A stretch of 64,000 bases of DNA from Roseateles amylovorans (GCF_025398155.2 NZ_CP104562.2:62001-126000), one strand, 5' to 3'; numbered from the stretch's first letter, positions 16,902 through 25,908 are shown. The notes: a model not told the origin generated them from the letters alone. Numbers and translations are program-made.

Positions 16902-17869
16902 GTCAGTCCTTGGGAAACTGGCACCGAGCCCTTCACCGTGGTGCGATGCAGATGTCGGCGCAGGTGGTCCGGACAGCCGGTGGCCAGGTGCATCAGCGAC
17001 CGGTTGTCCCAGAAGATCAGGTCATGCGGCTGCCAGCGATGGCGATAGACCAGCCGCGGCCGGGTGCTGTGGTCGAAGAGCTGGGTCAGCAGGTCCCGGC
17101 TTTCGGACTCGGGCAGGCCCACGATCCGGGTGGTGAAGTGCTCGCTGACGAACAGCGCAGGCCGGCCGTTCTCCGCATGCACCTGCACCACCGGATGGAC
17201 AGCCGGCTTGACCTCGGCGATCTGCTCGGGCGTGAGCTTCGGCCGCCAAGGGTTGCGGGCACGAAGCTCCTCATAACGAGCCAGGTAACTGTGCTCGGCC
17301 GAACGGCCTTCCACCGCCCGGCGCAAGGCCAGCGGCAACTGGTCATAGGACAAGTGCTGGTTGGCAAACAGCGTGTCGCCGCCTTCGGACGGCAGCTCCT
17401 GGGCGTGCAGCAGAGAGCCCAGACTGGGCGCTTCCTTGTAGGAGAGGTCGGAATGCCAGAACAGGCCCGCGTCGCCCAGGCCGAGCGGCTGGCCGTCGGC
17501 ATCGCGCAGGTTGGACACCTGCAGGATCTCCGGATGACCTGGCAGCTGGAAGTTGCGCAGCACATGGATTTCCAGCGGCCCCCATCGGCGGCTGAAGGCG
17601 ACATGCTGTTCGGGCGTGATGCGCTGGTCCCTGAACACCAGCAGATGGTGGTCCAGGTGAGCCCGATGGAGACGGGCGAAATCCACGTCGGACAGCGGGC
17701 GGTTCAGATCCAGGCCCAGCACCTCGGCGCCCAGTGGCGCATCCAGCGGGCGGATCTCAAAGCCGGCGAACTGGGCTGGAGCGACCGGAGCAGCGCGCCG
17801 CACATCGGCGTTGGAATCGGCGTTGGAATCGGCGCTGGACAAGGGCAGGCGGGGGGCGAGGGCAGTCAT
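16898..17869 (-). CDS. TauD/TfdA-family Fe(II)/2-oxoglutarate dioxygenase
   Basis: A 323-residue dioxygenase, first gene of the operon. The iron ligands are His139 and Asp141 (FWHSDLSY) and His294 (NRSLMHLATG), with Arg309 (HLHRTT) positioned to bind 2-oxoglutarate. TauD frees sulfite from taurine; relatives oxidise alkyl sulfates or herbicides. Linkage to a taurine-type importer suggests desulfonation of an imported organosulfur compound, but the substrate is not readable. Near the N-terminus the triplet run SADSNADSNAD comes from a 12-base direct repeat, and this part is probably disordered. Confidence 0.9.
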   Translation of the reverse strand: MTALAPRLPLSSADSNADSNADVRRAAPVAPAQFAGFEIRPLDAPLGAEVLGLDLNRPLSDVDFARLHRAHLDHHLLVFRDQRITPEQHVAFSRRWGPLEIHVLRNFQLPGHPEILQVSNLRDADGQPLGLGDAGLFWHSDLSYKEAPSLGSLLHAQELPSEGGDTLFANQHLSYDQLPLALRRAVEGRSAEHSYLARYEELRARNPWRPKLTPEQIAEVKPAVHPVVQVHAENGRPALFVSEHFTTRIVGLPESESRDLLTQLFDHSTRPRLVYRHRWQPHDLIFWDNRSLMHLATGCPDHLRRHLHRTTVKGSVPVSQGLT

Positions 17870-17906
17870 GCGGTCGCACTCTAGGGACCACCGACCCCAG
17901 CGAGAA

Positions 17907-17915
17907 CGAATAAGG
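17907..17915 (-). promoter_or_regulatory. CCTTATTCG site upstream of the dioxygenase operon
   Basis: On the minus strand, CCTTATTCG lies about 38 bases before the dioxygenase ATG. The same nine bases occur twice upstream of the sulfate-binding-protein gene, and a one-base variant occurs upstream of a CysB paralogue. A small palindrome (CGCAT-N5-ATGCG, 17939-17953) is nearby. I read this as a possible binding site of a sulfur regulator. Confidence 0.4.
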
Positions 17916-18165
17916 CCGCATGTCGTCGCTCGGTTCGCGCATAACGAATGCGGCGCGACGCATCCGCGGATCGCACGGAACGAGGACGTCTCCAGGCCGG
18001 TCCTGTCCCTGTTTCAAGGCAAATCTGGCGGAGAGCCCCGGTGCATAGTGCGAATACAGAGACACAGCAACCTATCTTTACCCCTAGACCCACACAAGAA
18101 AGCGAGGATCCCTACAGTGAGCAGTAGTACGACAGCCTCTTGCTGTCAAAGGGAGTAGTCGCACG

Positions 18166-18978
18166 ATGAAACAAATCATCTGCGTGAAATGGGGGACGGC
18201 ATACGGCCCCGAATACGTGAATCGCCTGTACGGCATGGTCCGCCGGCATGTCACCGGCGACTTCCGCCTGGTGTGCCTGACCGACGACAAGGTCGGTCTG
18301 CGGCCCGAGGTGGATGCCTATGACCTGCCGGAGCTGGGCTGCGAATGGCCCCGCAAATCCATGGGCAAGTGGCGCAAGCTGGTGCTGTGGAGCGAGGACC
18401 TGGGCGCCACCACCGGCCTGTCCGGCCCGGTGTTGTTCATCGATCTGGATTCGGTGATCGTCGACAACATCGACGGCTATTTCTCCTACGGAGAGCCGGA
18501 CGATGTGGTGCTGGCGCGCAACTGGGCCAAGCCGATGCAGAAGCTGGGACAGACCTCGGTCTTCCGCTTCCCGGTGGGCCGTTACCCGCACATCATCCGC
18601 AACTTCCGCGCCGATCCGCAGGGTGTGGCGGACAAGCACGGCTTCGAGCAGCATTTCGTGACCGCGTCGGTGCCGGGCGGCATCAAGTTCTGGCCGCACC
18701 TGTGGACGCGGCATTTCCGCCTGCACTGTCTGCCGCCGTTCCCGCTGCGCTACTTCAGGCCGGCGAAGCTGCCCAAGGGTTCGCGCATCGTGACCTTCCC
18801 CGGCGGTCCGAACCCCAGCGATGTGCTGGTGGGGCGGTGGACGCAGAAGGAGCCGGCGTTCGAAACCCCGTGGGCGCACTTCCGCGCCACCTTCTCCTCC
18901 GGCATGCGCAACCGGTGGAAGCACATGACCCGTTATGTGCGGCCCACCCCGTGGCTGACCCAGCACTGGGTGGAGTGA
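18166..18978 (+). CDS. Putative glycosyltransferase-like protein
   Basis: A 270-residue protein opening with IICVKWGTAYGPEYVNRLYGMVRRH, the GT-A-like pattern in which a strand is followed by residues contacting the sugar nucleotide. VLFIDLDSVIVDNID contains a DxD motif expected to bind the metal and diphosphate. It resembles glycosyltransferase-8-like proteins of unknown acceptor. No membrane segment or signal is visible, so it should be cytoplasmic. It stands alone with about 300 bases of less GC-rich leader upstream and no polysaccharide genes nearby, so no role can be assigned. Confidence 0.7.
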   Translation: MKQIICVKWGTAYGPEYVNRLYGMVRRHVTGDFRLVCLTDDKVGLRPEVDAYDLPELGCEWPRKSMGKWRKLVLWSEDLGATTGLSGPVLFIDLDSVIVDNIDGYFSYGEPDDVVLARNWAKPMQKLGQTSVFRFPVGRYPHIIRNFRADPQGVADKHGFEQHFVTASVPGGIKFWPHLWTRHFRLHCLPPFPLRYFRPAKLPKGSRIVTFPGGPNPSDVLVGRWTQKEPAFETPWAHFRATFSSGMRNRWKHMTRYVRPTPWLTQHWVE

Positions 18979-19005
18979 GCCTGACCGCCCTCGTGGGGGG
19001 CGAAT

Positions 19006-19473
19006 TCATGGCGGCGGATTCGGCCCTGTTCCTTTCGCCGCCACAGGGGACGCCGAAGGCGAGGGCCCGGTCGCGCTCCCCGGCGCTGACGGCGGGGCGG
19101 CCTGGGCCAGGTCCCGGATCACCTCCAGCGCCGTCTTCACCTTGAAGGGCTTGAGCATGATGCGGCGGATCTCCAGCTCCTTGTAGAGCTGCGCGGTCGC
19201 CAGGTCGCAGGCCTCGGCAGTCAAGGCGATCGGCATGCGGGCGCTGCAGCGCAGGGCGCCGGCGCGCACGCTCTGCACCAGCGCGAGCGCCTCCAGTCCT
19301 TCGCCGATGTCGAGCAGCAAGCCATCCATGGGTCGGTGTTCCAGCAGACGCTGGGCGGCCTCATGGCTGCTGCATTCGTGCACGTCGGCGAGCTGCAGCT
19401 CCCGCGCCACCATGGCGACGGTGCGCCGAAACAGCGAATGCCCATCGACGACCAGGAACTGTCGATGCGGCAT
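19006..19473 (-). CDS. Single-domain response-regulator-like receiver protein
   Basis: A 155-residue protein consisting of a CheY-like receiver domain and a Pro/Ser/Gly-rich tail with no output domain. Asp10 belongs to the acidic pocket, Asp55 (GLLLDIGEG) is the predicted phosphoacceptor, Thr85 (ALTAEA) the switch residue and Lys108 (MLKPFK) the conserved lysine. Start ATG 19473 was chosen because it overlaps the GAF gene stop by one base (TGATG). It probably works with that GAF protein, relaying or sequestering a signal; no kinase is nearby. Confidence 0.8.
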   Translation of the reverse strand: MPHRQFLVVDGHSLFRRTVAMVARELQLADVHECSSHEAAQRLLEHRPMDGLLLDIGEGLEALALVQSVRAGALRCSARMPIALTAEACDLATAQLYKELEIRRIMLKPFKVKTALEVIRDLAQAAPPSAPGSATGPSPSASPVAAKGTGPNPPP

Positions 19474-19973
19474 CAGCCCGCCTCCGTCGACTGGCCCAGG
19501 AACTCGGCCAGTGCCAAGTCCCGCAGGCTCATCAGGATGGCCAGGTCGGTGTCGTCCAGCGTGCGACGGCGCCGATCGATCAGGCACAAGGTGCCGATGC
19601 GCACCCCGGGACGGGGCTCCAGCGGCGCGCCGGCATAAAAGCGGATGTGCGGCGGGCCGACGACCATCGGATTGTCGGCAAAGCGCGGATCCTCGGTGGC
19701 GTCAGGCACCACCATCACCTGCGGCGCATGGATCGCATGCCCGCAGAACGAGACATCCCGGCTGGTCTCACACACCGCCAGGCCGAAACGCGCCTTGAAC
19801 CACTGGCGGTTCTCATCGATCAGACTCAACAGCGCAATCGGCACGCCGAACTCCTCGGCGGCGAATTGGACGATGCGATCGAAGCGCGCCTCCGGCGGTG
19901 TATCCAGGATGAGCATCTCCCGCAAGGTCTGCAGGCGCTCGGCTTCGTTGGCGGGGAGGGGAGGACGGAGCAT
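19473..19973 (-). CDS. GAF-domain sensor protein
   Basis: A 166-residue protein made of one GAF domain. The opening ANEAERLQTLREMLILDTPPEARFDRIVQFAAEEFGVPIALLSLIDENRQWFKA and the later SRDVSFCGHAI and RFYAGAPL are the pattern of the GAF modules that often sit at the N-terminus of diguanylate cyclases and histidine kinases; here no effector domain follows. GGAG lies 11 bases before the ATG. It is coupled to the receiver protein, so the pair looks like a split two-component input. The ligand is unknown. Confidence 0.82.
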   Translation of the reverse strand: MLRPPLPANEAERLQTLREMLILDTPPEARFDRIVQFAAEEFGVPIALLSLIDENRQWFKARFGLAVCETSRDVSFCGHAIHAPQVMVVPDATEDPRFADNPMVVGPPHIRFYAGAPLEPRPGVRIGTLCLIDRRRRTLDDTDLAILMSLRDLALAEFLGQSTEAG

Positions 19974-20167
19974 GGACAGGCTTTCTCCAGAAGTCCGGCG
20001 GCCGCGGGACCGCTTAGCAACAGCCATTGCCTCAGGGTAATGGCGGGCATGGCGCTCAGCCTAGCTCAGAAGGAATTGACCACAGAACCGGCACGCCGAG
20101 CTGCACACATCGGCGGCGGGACAAATTGGCAAAACACATTCCCGCACCGGTTTGACAGACCCGCGGG

Positions 20168-20218
20168 CCCACAGGCCCACAGGCCCACAGGCATGCGGGT
20201 CGGCGGGTCGGCGGGTCC
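20168..20218. repeat. Two adjacent octamer tandem repeats
   Basis: Three copies of CCCACAGG (20168-20191) are followed, after four bases, by two and a half copies of CGGGTCGG (20196-20218). They lie in the 560-base divergent gap 20028-20587 between the GAF gene and the sulfate operon, where I see no gene. Both look like simple slippage products. Confidence 0.75.
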
Positions 20219-20482
20219 ACCGAGCCGCACCGCCGCAGCGCCGCCGTTTATTTAGTTCCGCTACATCCATGCGCCGATATCGCATTGGCGCTCGCGCAGG
20301 GCGCCGATCAGACTTCCGTTCACGGGGCGCGCCCATGTCGCCCCCGCCGACGGCAGCCGACTCTGCCGCCGGGAAGGCATGGTGAAAGCCCAGGTCGTGA
20401 CTGGTGCCGCCCTCGGGGTCTTGGGGGAGGCGCTTCAGGCGGAAACAGTCACGGTCCTGGCGTCTTTCCACGCCTGCATATT

Positions 20483-20530
20483 CCTTATTCGGGATAAGCA
20501 AATACTTAAACAATCGTTCCGCGAATAAGG
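20483..20530. promoter_or_regulatory. Long inverted repeat CCTTATTCG-N30-CGAATAAGG upstream of sbp
   Basis: Perfect 9-bp arms at 20483-20491 and 20522-20530 flank an AT-rich 30-base centre, 58 bases before the sbp ATG. The left arm also pairs with an overlapping ATAAG at 20494-20498. The arms are identical to the site before the TauD-like operon. The layout suggests binding by a tetrameric LysR-type protein such as the CysB encoded at the end of this operon. Confidence 0.55.
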
Positions 20531-20587
20531 ACTTGTTGGCAAGCTACACAGCCCGACAAGACTGTCGCCTGTTCTCGCCTGTTCGCC

Positions 20588-21652
20588 ATGACCGATCACC
20601 CACGCAAGACCCGCTTCCCACGCCTCGAGGGACTCACCCGTCGGCATGCGCTGATGTGGGCGGCCGCCGTGCCGCTGCTGGCCTCGCAATCCCTGCAGAC
20701 TGCGCAGGCGCAAGAACCGACCACGCTGCTGAATGTCTCCTATGACGTCGCCCGCGAGCTGTACAAGCAGGTGAATCCGGCCTTCGTGACCCACTGGAAG
20801 GCCAAGACCGGCCAGACGGTGACGGTCAACCAGTCTCACGGCGGATCGTCCAAGCAGATCGGTTCCGTCATCGGCGGCCTGGAGGCGGACGTGGTGACGA
20901 TGAACCAGGCCACCGACGTCGACGCCCTGGCCGAGAAGGGCCTCACCGGCGCCGACTGGCGCAGCAAGTTCCCCAATGGCGCCGCGCCCTACAGCTCGAC
21001 CATGCTGTTCCTGGTGCGCAAGGGCAATCCCAAGCAGATCAAGGACTGGAATGACCTGGCGCGCGCCGGTGTGCAGGTGATCATTCCCAATCCCAAGGTG
21101 ACCGGCAACGGCCGTTACGGCTACCTGGCCGCCTGGGGCAGCGTGATTGCCAAGGGCGGCTCCGACGCTCAGGCCAAGGACCTGCTGACCAAGATCCTTG
21201 GCAATGTGCCGGTGCTGGACGGCGGCGGCCGCGGTGCCACCACCACCTTCACCCAGCGCGGCATCGGCGATGTGCTGCTGACCTTCGAATCCGAGGCCGA
21301 GCTGATCGAGAACGAGTTCGGCAAGGGCCAGTTCGAGGTGGTCTATCCCAGCATCTCGATCGAGGCGGATGCGCCGGTCGCCGTGGTGGACAAGGTGGTT
21401 GCCAAGAAGGGCAGCGCCGCCCTGGCCAAGGGCTATCTGGACTTCCTGTGGACGCCCGAGGCCCAGGAAATCATCGCCAAGAACAACTTCAGGCCGCGTG
21501 ATCCGGCCGTGTTCAAGCGACATGTGCAGCGCTTCGCGCCGATTAAGCTGTTCAGCGTTGACCAGACGCTCGGCGGCTGGAGCAAGGTCAGCAAGACCCA
21601 CTTCGCCGATGGTGGCCAATACGACCAGATCATGGCCGGCCTGAAGCGCTGA
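20588..21652 (+). CDS. sbp: Periplasmic sulfate-binding protein
   Basis: A 354-residue sulfate/thiosulfate-binding protein. The export signal contains TRRHALMWAAAVPLLAS with paired arginines, so Tat export is possible. TTLLNVSYDVARELYKQVN, NQSHGGSSKQ, YSSTMLFLVRKGNPKQIKDW and NGRYGYLAAWG are the sulfate-binding family hallmarks. It is the first gene of sbp-cysT-cysW-cysA and feeds sulfate to the CysTWA importer for assimilatory reduction. The second sulfate-binding protein at 30284 is a diverged paralogue. Confidence 0.95.
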   Translation: MTDHPRKTRFPRLEGLTRRHALMWAAAVPLLASQSLQTAQAQEPTTLLNVSYDVARELYKQVNPAFVTHWKAKTGQTVTVNQSHGGSSKQIGSVIGGLEADVVTMNQATDVDALAEKGLTGADWRSKFPNGAAPYSSTMLFLVRKGNPKQIKDWNDLARAGVQVIIPNPKVTGNGRYGYLAAWGSVIAKGGSDAQAKDLLTKILGNVPVLDGGGRGATTTFTQRGIGDVLLTFESEAELIENEFGKGQFEVVYPSISIEADAPVAVVDKVVAKKGSAALAKGYLDFLWTPEAQEIIAKNNFRPRDPAVFKRHVQRFAPIKLFSVDQTLGGWSKVSKTHFADGGQYDQIMAGLKR

Positions 21653-21677
21653 TCCCCCGCATCGGATCGAATCACGC

Positions 21678-22556
21678 ATGAACACCGCCGTGCTCCCGGC
21701 CTCGGCCACGCCGACGCCCGCCCGCAAACGCCGCCGAGTGCTGCCTGGCTTCGCCCCGACGCTGGGCTTCACCCTGTTCTATCTGTCGCTGCTGGTGCTG
21801 ATCCCACTGTGCGCGGTGTTCCTGAAATCCGCGAGCCACGGGTTCGACGCTTTCTGGGCGGCCGCCACCTCGCCCCGGGTGCTGGCCTCGTACCGCCTGA
21901 GCTTCGGCGCGGCGCTGCTGGCCGCGGCGATCAACGTCGTGTTCGGTTTCATCCTGGCCTGGTCCCTGGTGCGCTATGACTTCTTCGGCAAGAAGCTGGT
22001 GGATGCGCTGATCGACCTGCCCTTCGCCCTGCCCACCGCCGTCGCCGGCATCGCGCTGACGGCGCTGTACGCGCCCAACGGATGGATGGGCAGTTGGCTG
22101 GAGCCGCTGGGCATCAAGGTGGCCTTCAAGCCACTGGGCGTGCTGGTGGCGCTGATCTTCATCGGCCTGCCGTTTGTGGTGCGCACGGTGCAGCCGGTGC
22201 TGGAGGACCTGGACACCGAACTCGAAGAGGCGGCGGCCTCGCTCGGCGCGCACCGCTGGCAGGCCTTCCGCCTGGTGGTGCTGCCGATGCTGACCCCGGC
22301 GCTGCTGACCGGCTTCGCGCTGGCCTTTGCCCGTGCCGTGGGCGAGTACGGTTCGGTGATCTTCATCGCCGGCAACATGCCGATGGTCAGCGAGATCACC
22401 CCGCTGATGATCATCACCAAGCTGGAGCAGTACGACTATGTCGGCGCCACCGCGATCGCCGTGGTGATGCTGGTGTTCTCGTTCCTGCTGCTGCTCGGCG
22501 TCAACGGCCTGCAAGCCTGGAGCGCTCGCCGCAACGGCATGGATGGTCGGAAATGA
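21678..22556 (+). CDS. cysT: Sulfate ABC transporter permease CysT (CysU)
   Basis: A 292-residue inner-membrane permease with six predicted helices, beginning FTLFYLSLLVLIPLCAVF. IDLPFALPTAVAGIALTALY and the EAA loop EDLDTELEEAAASLGAHRWQAFRLVVLPMLTPALLTGFALAFARAVGEYGSVIFI are diagnostic of sulfate permeases. It pairs with CysW to form the channel. Its ATG lies 25 bases after sbp. Confidence 0.95.
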   Translation: MNTAVLPASATPTPARKRRRVLPGFAPTLGFTLFYLSLLVLIPLCAVFLKSASHGFDAFWAAATSPRVLASYRLSFGAALLAAAINVVFGFILAWSLVRYDFFGKKLVDALIDLPFALPTAVAGIALTALYAPNGWMGSWLEPLGIKVAFKPLGVLVALIFIGLPFVVRTVQPVLEDLDTELEEAAASLGAHRWQAFRLVVLPMLTPALLTGFALAFARAVGEYGSVIFIAGNMPMVSEITPLMIITKLEQYDYVGATAIAVVMLVFSFLLLLGVNGLQAWSARRNGMDGRK

Positions 22557-22715
22557 ACTGCGCCGCACCCAGCCCCCGCATCGCGACCGCTGTCAGGGCC
22601 GCTCACGCCGCTCTCCACCCATCGGGGCCGCTCACCGCATCGCCAGGTCCGACGGATTTCCTTTCGACGTCGACTTTCGACGCCGCCCCTGCGCTTTCCG
22701 GAGCGAGTGACTGAC

Positions 22716-23600
22716 ATGGCTGGATCTGCTGCAACCCTGGGCCGCGCGCGAAGCGCCGGCCATTACCAAGGCAACCCGGCCACCGCGGAGCGTCGCTGGG
22801 TGCGCTGGACCCTGCTCACGCTGGGACTCGGCTTCTTCGCGCTGTTCCTGGTGCTGCCACTGGTGGCGGTCTTCAGTGAAGCGTTGCGCAAAGGCTGGGA
22901 CACCTACCTGGCCGCGCTGGTCGAACCCGATGCCATCTCCGCCATCCAGCTGACCTTGACCGCCGCCGTGATCTCGGTGCCGTTGAATGTGGTGTTCGGC
23001 GTGTCGGCGGCCTGGGCCATCACCAAGCATGACTTCCGCGGCAAGCAGTTGCTGATCACCCTGATCGACCTGCCGTTCTCGGTGTCGCCCGTGGTGGCCG
23101 GTCTGATCTATGTGCTGATCTTCGGGGCGCAGGGCTGGTTCGGTCCCTGGCTGCAGGAGCACGATGTCAAGATCATCTTCGCCGTGCCCGGCATTGTGCT
23201 GGCCACCGTGTTCGTGACCTTCCCATTCGTGGCCCGCGAGCTGATCCCGCTGATGCAGGCCCAGGGCCGTGATGAGGAAGAGGCTGCCACCGTGCTGGGC
23301 GCCAGCGGCTGGCGCACCTTCTGGCATGTGACGTTGCCCAACATCAAGTGGGGCCTGCTGTACGGGGTGATCCTGTGCAATGCCCGCGCCTTCGGCGAGT
23401 TCGGCGCGGTGTCGGTGGTGTCGGGCCACATCCGCGGACAGACCAACACGCTGCCGCTGCAGGTCGAGATCCTCTACAACGAGTACCAGTTCGCGGCGGC
23501 CTTTGCGGTCGCGTCGCTGCTGGCCCTGCTGGCCCTGGTCACGCTGGGATTGAAGCAGTTGGTCGAATGGCAGGCCCAGCGCGCGGCACCCACGAACTGA
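22716..23600 (+). CDS. cysW: Sulfate ABC transporter permease CysW
   Basis: A 294-residue permease, partner of CysT. IDLPFSVSPVVAGLIYVLIFG and GRDEEEAATVLGASGWRTFWHVTLPNIKWGLLYGVILCNARAFGEFGAVSVVSG are the CysW versions of the channel and EAA segments. ATG 22716 was preferred because GGAG lies 12 bases upstream; a GTG at 22707 is possible. About 160 bases separate it from cysT, longer than the other spacings in the operon, with no gene or clear hairpin in between. Confidence 0.95.
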   Translation: MAGSAATLGRARSAGHYQGNPATAERRWVRWTLLTLGLGFFALFLVLPLVAVFSEALRKGWDTYLAALVEPDAISAIQLTLTAAVISVPLNVVFGVSAAWAITKHDFRGKQLLITLIDLPFSVSPVVAGLIYVLIFGAQGWFGPWLQEHDVKIIFAVPGIVLATVFVTFPFVARELIPLMQAQGRDEEEAATVLGASGWRTFWHVTLPNIKWGLLYGVILCNARAFGEFGAVSVVSGHIRGQTNTLPLQVEILYNEYQFAAAFAVASLLALLALVTLGLKQLVEWQAQRAAPTN

Positions 23601-23647
23601 AGACGTCGCGGTGGACCCCTCGTCCGCCCGGTGATGAAGGAACAAGC

Positions 23648-24712
23648 ATGAGCATCCAAGTCCGCAACATCCACAAGTCCTTCGGCGCCTTCACCGCGCT
23701 GGGGGATGTCAGCCTGGACTTTCCCACCGGCGAACTGACCGCGCTGCTGGGCCCCTCGGGCTGCGGCAAGACCACCCTGCTGCGCATCATCGCCGGCCTG
23801 GAAACGGCGGATCGCGGCCAGGTGCTGCTGGACGGCACCGATGCCTCCGACACCCATGTGCGTGAGCGGGAGGTCGGCTTCGTCTTCCAGCATTACGCGC
23901 TGTTCCGCCACATGACGGTGTTCGACAACGTGGCCTTCGGCCTGCGGGTCAAGCCGCGCAAGCACCGCCCGCCCGAAGCCGAGATCAAGCGCAAGGTGCA
24001 TGAGCTGCTGCAGCTGGTGCAACTGGACTGGCTGGCCGACCGCTATCCGCCGCAGCTCTCCGGCGGCCAGCGTCAGCGCATTGCGCTGGCCCGTGCGCTG
24101 GCGGTGGAGCCGCGGGTGCTGCTGCTGGACGAACCGTTCGGTGCGCTGGATGCCAAGGTCCGCAAGGAATTGCGCCGCTGGCTGCGACGGCTGCATGACG
24201 AGCTGCACATCACCAGCGTCTTTGTGACCCACGACCAGGAAGAAGCGCTGGAAGTGGCCGACCGGGTGGTGCTGATGGACCACGGTCGCGTCGAGCAGGT
24301 GGGTTCGCCCACCGAGGTCTACGAACGCCCGGCAACGCCCTTCGTCTATGGCTTCCTGGGCGCGGTCAACCGCTTCGAGGGACGCTCCGAAGGCGGCGTG
24401 GTGCGCGTCGGCGAACAGACGCTGGCGCAAGACCTGGCCGGTGCCGCGCAACCGCAGGGACTGGTGCAGGCCTATGCGCGTCCGCATGAGCTGCGCATCG
24501 TGCTCAGTCAGGACGCGCCCGGTTTGCCGGCGACCGTCGAGCGGGTGCTGAGCTTCGGCGCGGCGGCCCGCATCGAACTCCGCGGCCCTCAGGGCGAGCA
24601 CCTGGAAGCCGAAGTGAGCCGCGAACAGGCCGAAGCGCTGCAGCTGGCCAGTGGCCAGCAAGTGCGACTCCAGGCCTCGCGCCTGAGCCTCTTCGCCACC
24701 CAGGCGGCATGA
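23648..24712 (+). CDS. cysA: Sulfate ABC transporter ATPase CysA
   Basis: A 354-residue ATPase that drives sulfate uptake. Walker A is GPSGCGKTT, the Q-loop lies in FVFQHYALFRHM, the signature is LSGGQRQR, Walker B is LLLDEPFGALD and the switch histidine is in FVTHDQEEA. After residue 235 or so a TOBE-type regulatory domain follows (QGLVQAYARPHELRIV). The short loop HRPPEAEIKRKV is the usual CysA insertion. It lies 47 bases after cysW; the AAGGAA ribosome binding site is good. Confidence 0.95.
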   Translation: MSIQVRNIHKSFGAFTALGDVSLDFPTGELTALLGPSGCGKTTLLRIIAGLETADRGQVLLDGTDASDTHVREREVGFVFQHYALFRHMTVFDNVAFGLRVKPRKHRPPEAEIKRKVHELLQLVQLDWLADRYPPQLSGGQRQRIALARALAVEPRVLLLDEPFGALDAKVRKELRRWLRRLHDELHITSVFVTHDQEEALEVADRVVLMDHGRVEQVGSPTEVYERPATPFVYGFLGAVNRFEGRSEGGVVRVGEQTLAQDLAGAAQPQGLVQAYARPHELRIVLSQDAPGLPATVERVLSFGAAARIELRGPQGEHLEAEVSREQAEALQLASGQQVRLQASRLSLFATQAA

Positions 24713-24867
24713 GCCGAACCGTGTCTGCGGCCTCACAGCTCAATCACCTGATACAGCGCCAGATACAGCGTCGACCGCGCGCGCTCTTCCCGTGCACCGA
24801 GGAGCCCTGGCCTGGCCAGGCGACCCGTCCAGCGGAGCACGGGCGATCTGGCTCCGCCAGTCCCCGG

Positions 24868-24905
24868 CTCGCCCCCTCGGGGGGCCGGCGCAGCCGGTAG
24901 GGGGG
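24868..24905 (+). repeat. 38-bp double-hairpin intergenic element, copy 1
   Basis: The element opens with CTCGCCCCCT and ends with GTAGGGGGG. It holds a C-run/G-run hairpin and a second small hairpin with stem CCGG and loop CGCAG. A second copy lies at 56750, where the second stem is CTCG/CGAG with the same loop, so base pairing is kept while bases change. This copy ends 3 bases before the cysB ATG, and its final G-run could serve as ribosome binding site or block it. Confidence 0.65.
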
Positions 24906-24908
24906 CCA

Positions 24909-25832
24909 ATGAATCTTCAGCAATTGCGCATCGTCCGCGAGGCGGTGCAACAGAACTTCAACCTGACCGACGTGGCAGCGGCGCTGTTCACCTCGCAGTC
25001 CGGTGTCAGCAAGCACATCAAGGACCTGGAAGACGAGCTCGGCGTCGAGCTCTTCCAGCGCCGTGGCAAACGTCTGCTGGGACTCACCGAGCCAGGCAAG
25101 GAGCTGGCGGTCGTCGTCGACCGCATGCTTCAGGACGTGCGCAACATCAAACGCCTGGCCGAGCAGTTCTCCGGCGCCGACCGCGGCCAGCTCACCATCG
25201 CCACAACGCACACCCAGGCGCGTTATGCGCTGCCGCAGATCGTGGCGCGCTTCAAGGCGGCCTATCCGCGGGTCCATCTGGTGCTGCATCAGGGCAGCCC
25301 GGCGGAGATCGTCTCACTGCTGCAATCGGGCGAGGCGGACATCGGCATCGCCACCGAAGCGCTGGGCAAGGACGATGCGTTCGTCACCTTCCCCTTCTAT
25401 GCCTGGCACCACTCGGTGGTGGTGCCGAAAGGCCATGCACTGGAAGGCCGTCCGCTCACGCTGGAAACCCTGGCCGAACAGCCGCTGATCACCTATCACG
25501 AGGGCTACACCGGCCGCGCGCGCATCGATGCGAGCTTCGCCGCGGCGGGCCTGGCGCCCGACATCGTGATGTCCGCACTCGATGCCGACGTCATCAAGAC
25601 CTACGTGCAGGTGGGTCTGGGCGTGGGGATCATCGCGGCGATGGCCTTCGAGCCGGCACGTGATCCCGGACTCTCCCTGTTGGATGCGAGCCACCTCTTC
25701 CCGGCCAACACCACCCGCATCGCGCTCAAGCGCGGCCACTATCTGCGGGGCTTCGCCTATCGCTTCCTGCAGGAATGCGTCGACACGCTGACCGAGGACG
25801 TCGTTCGCGACGCGATGGAACTCGACGGCTGA
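24909..25832 (+). CDS. cysB: CysB-type LysR regulator of sulfur assimilation
   Basis: A 307-residue LysR-family activator. MNLQQLRIVREAVQQNFNLTDVAAALFTSQSGVSKHIKDLEDELGVELF is the CysB helix-turn-helix; TTHTQARYALPQIV and TYHEGYTGRARID are CysB effector-domain hallmarks that line the inducer (N-acetylserine/O-acetylserine) pocket. It should activate sulfate uptake and reduction genes when cysteine is low. It closes the sulfate transport operon after a 196-base gap carrying a GC-rich repeated element that reaches its ribosome binding site. Confidence 0.93.
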   Translation: MNLQQLRIVREAVQQNFNLTDVAAALFTSQSGVSKHIKDLEDELGVELFQRRGKRLLGLTEPGKELAVVVDRMLQDVRNIKRLAEQFSGADRGQLTIATTHTQARYALPQIVARFKAAYPRVHLVLHQGSPAEIVSLLQSGEADIGIATEALGKDDAFVTFPFYAWHHSVVVPKGHALEGRPLTLETLAEQPLITYHEGYTGRARIDASFAAAGLAPDIVMSALDADVIKTYVQVGLGVGIIAAMAFEPARDPGLSLLDASHLFPANTTRIALKRGHYLRGFAYRFLQECVDTLTEDVVRDAMELDG

Positions 25833-25908
25833 ATCGCCGGGCAGGCGCGTCGGCGCCATCTGCCTTCAGCCGCATGGCGCATCAGCACATGCGAGAAACG
25901 CAGAAATG

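Noticed and set aside
20168..20218. Iterons of a plasmid-type origin
   Set aside because: Only three and two and a half units of two unrelated octamers, with no replication gene nearby; simple slippage fits better.
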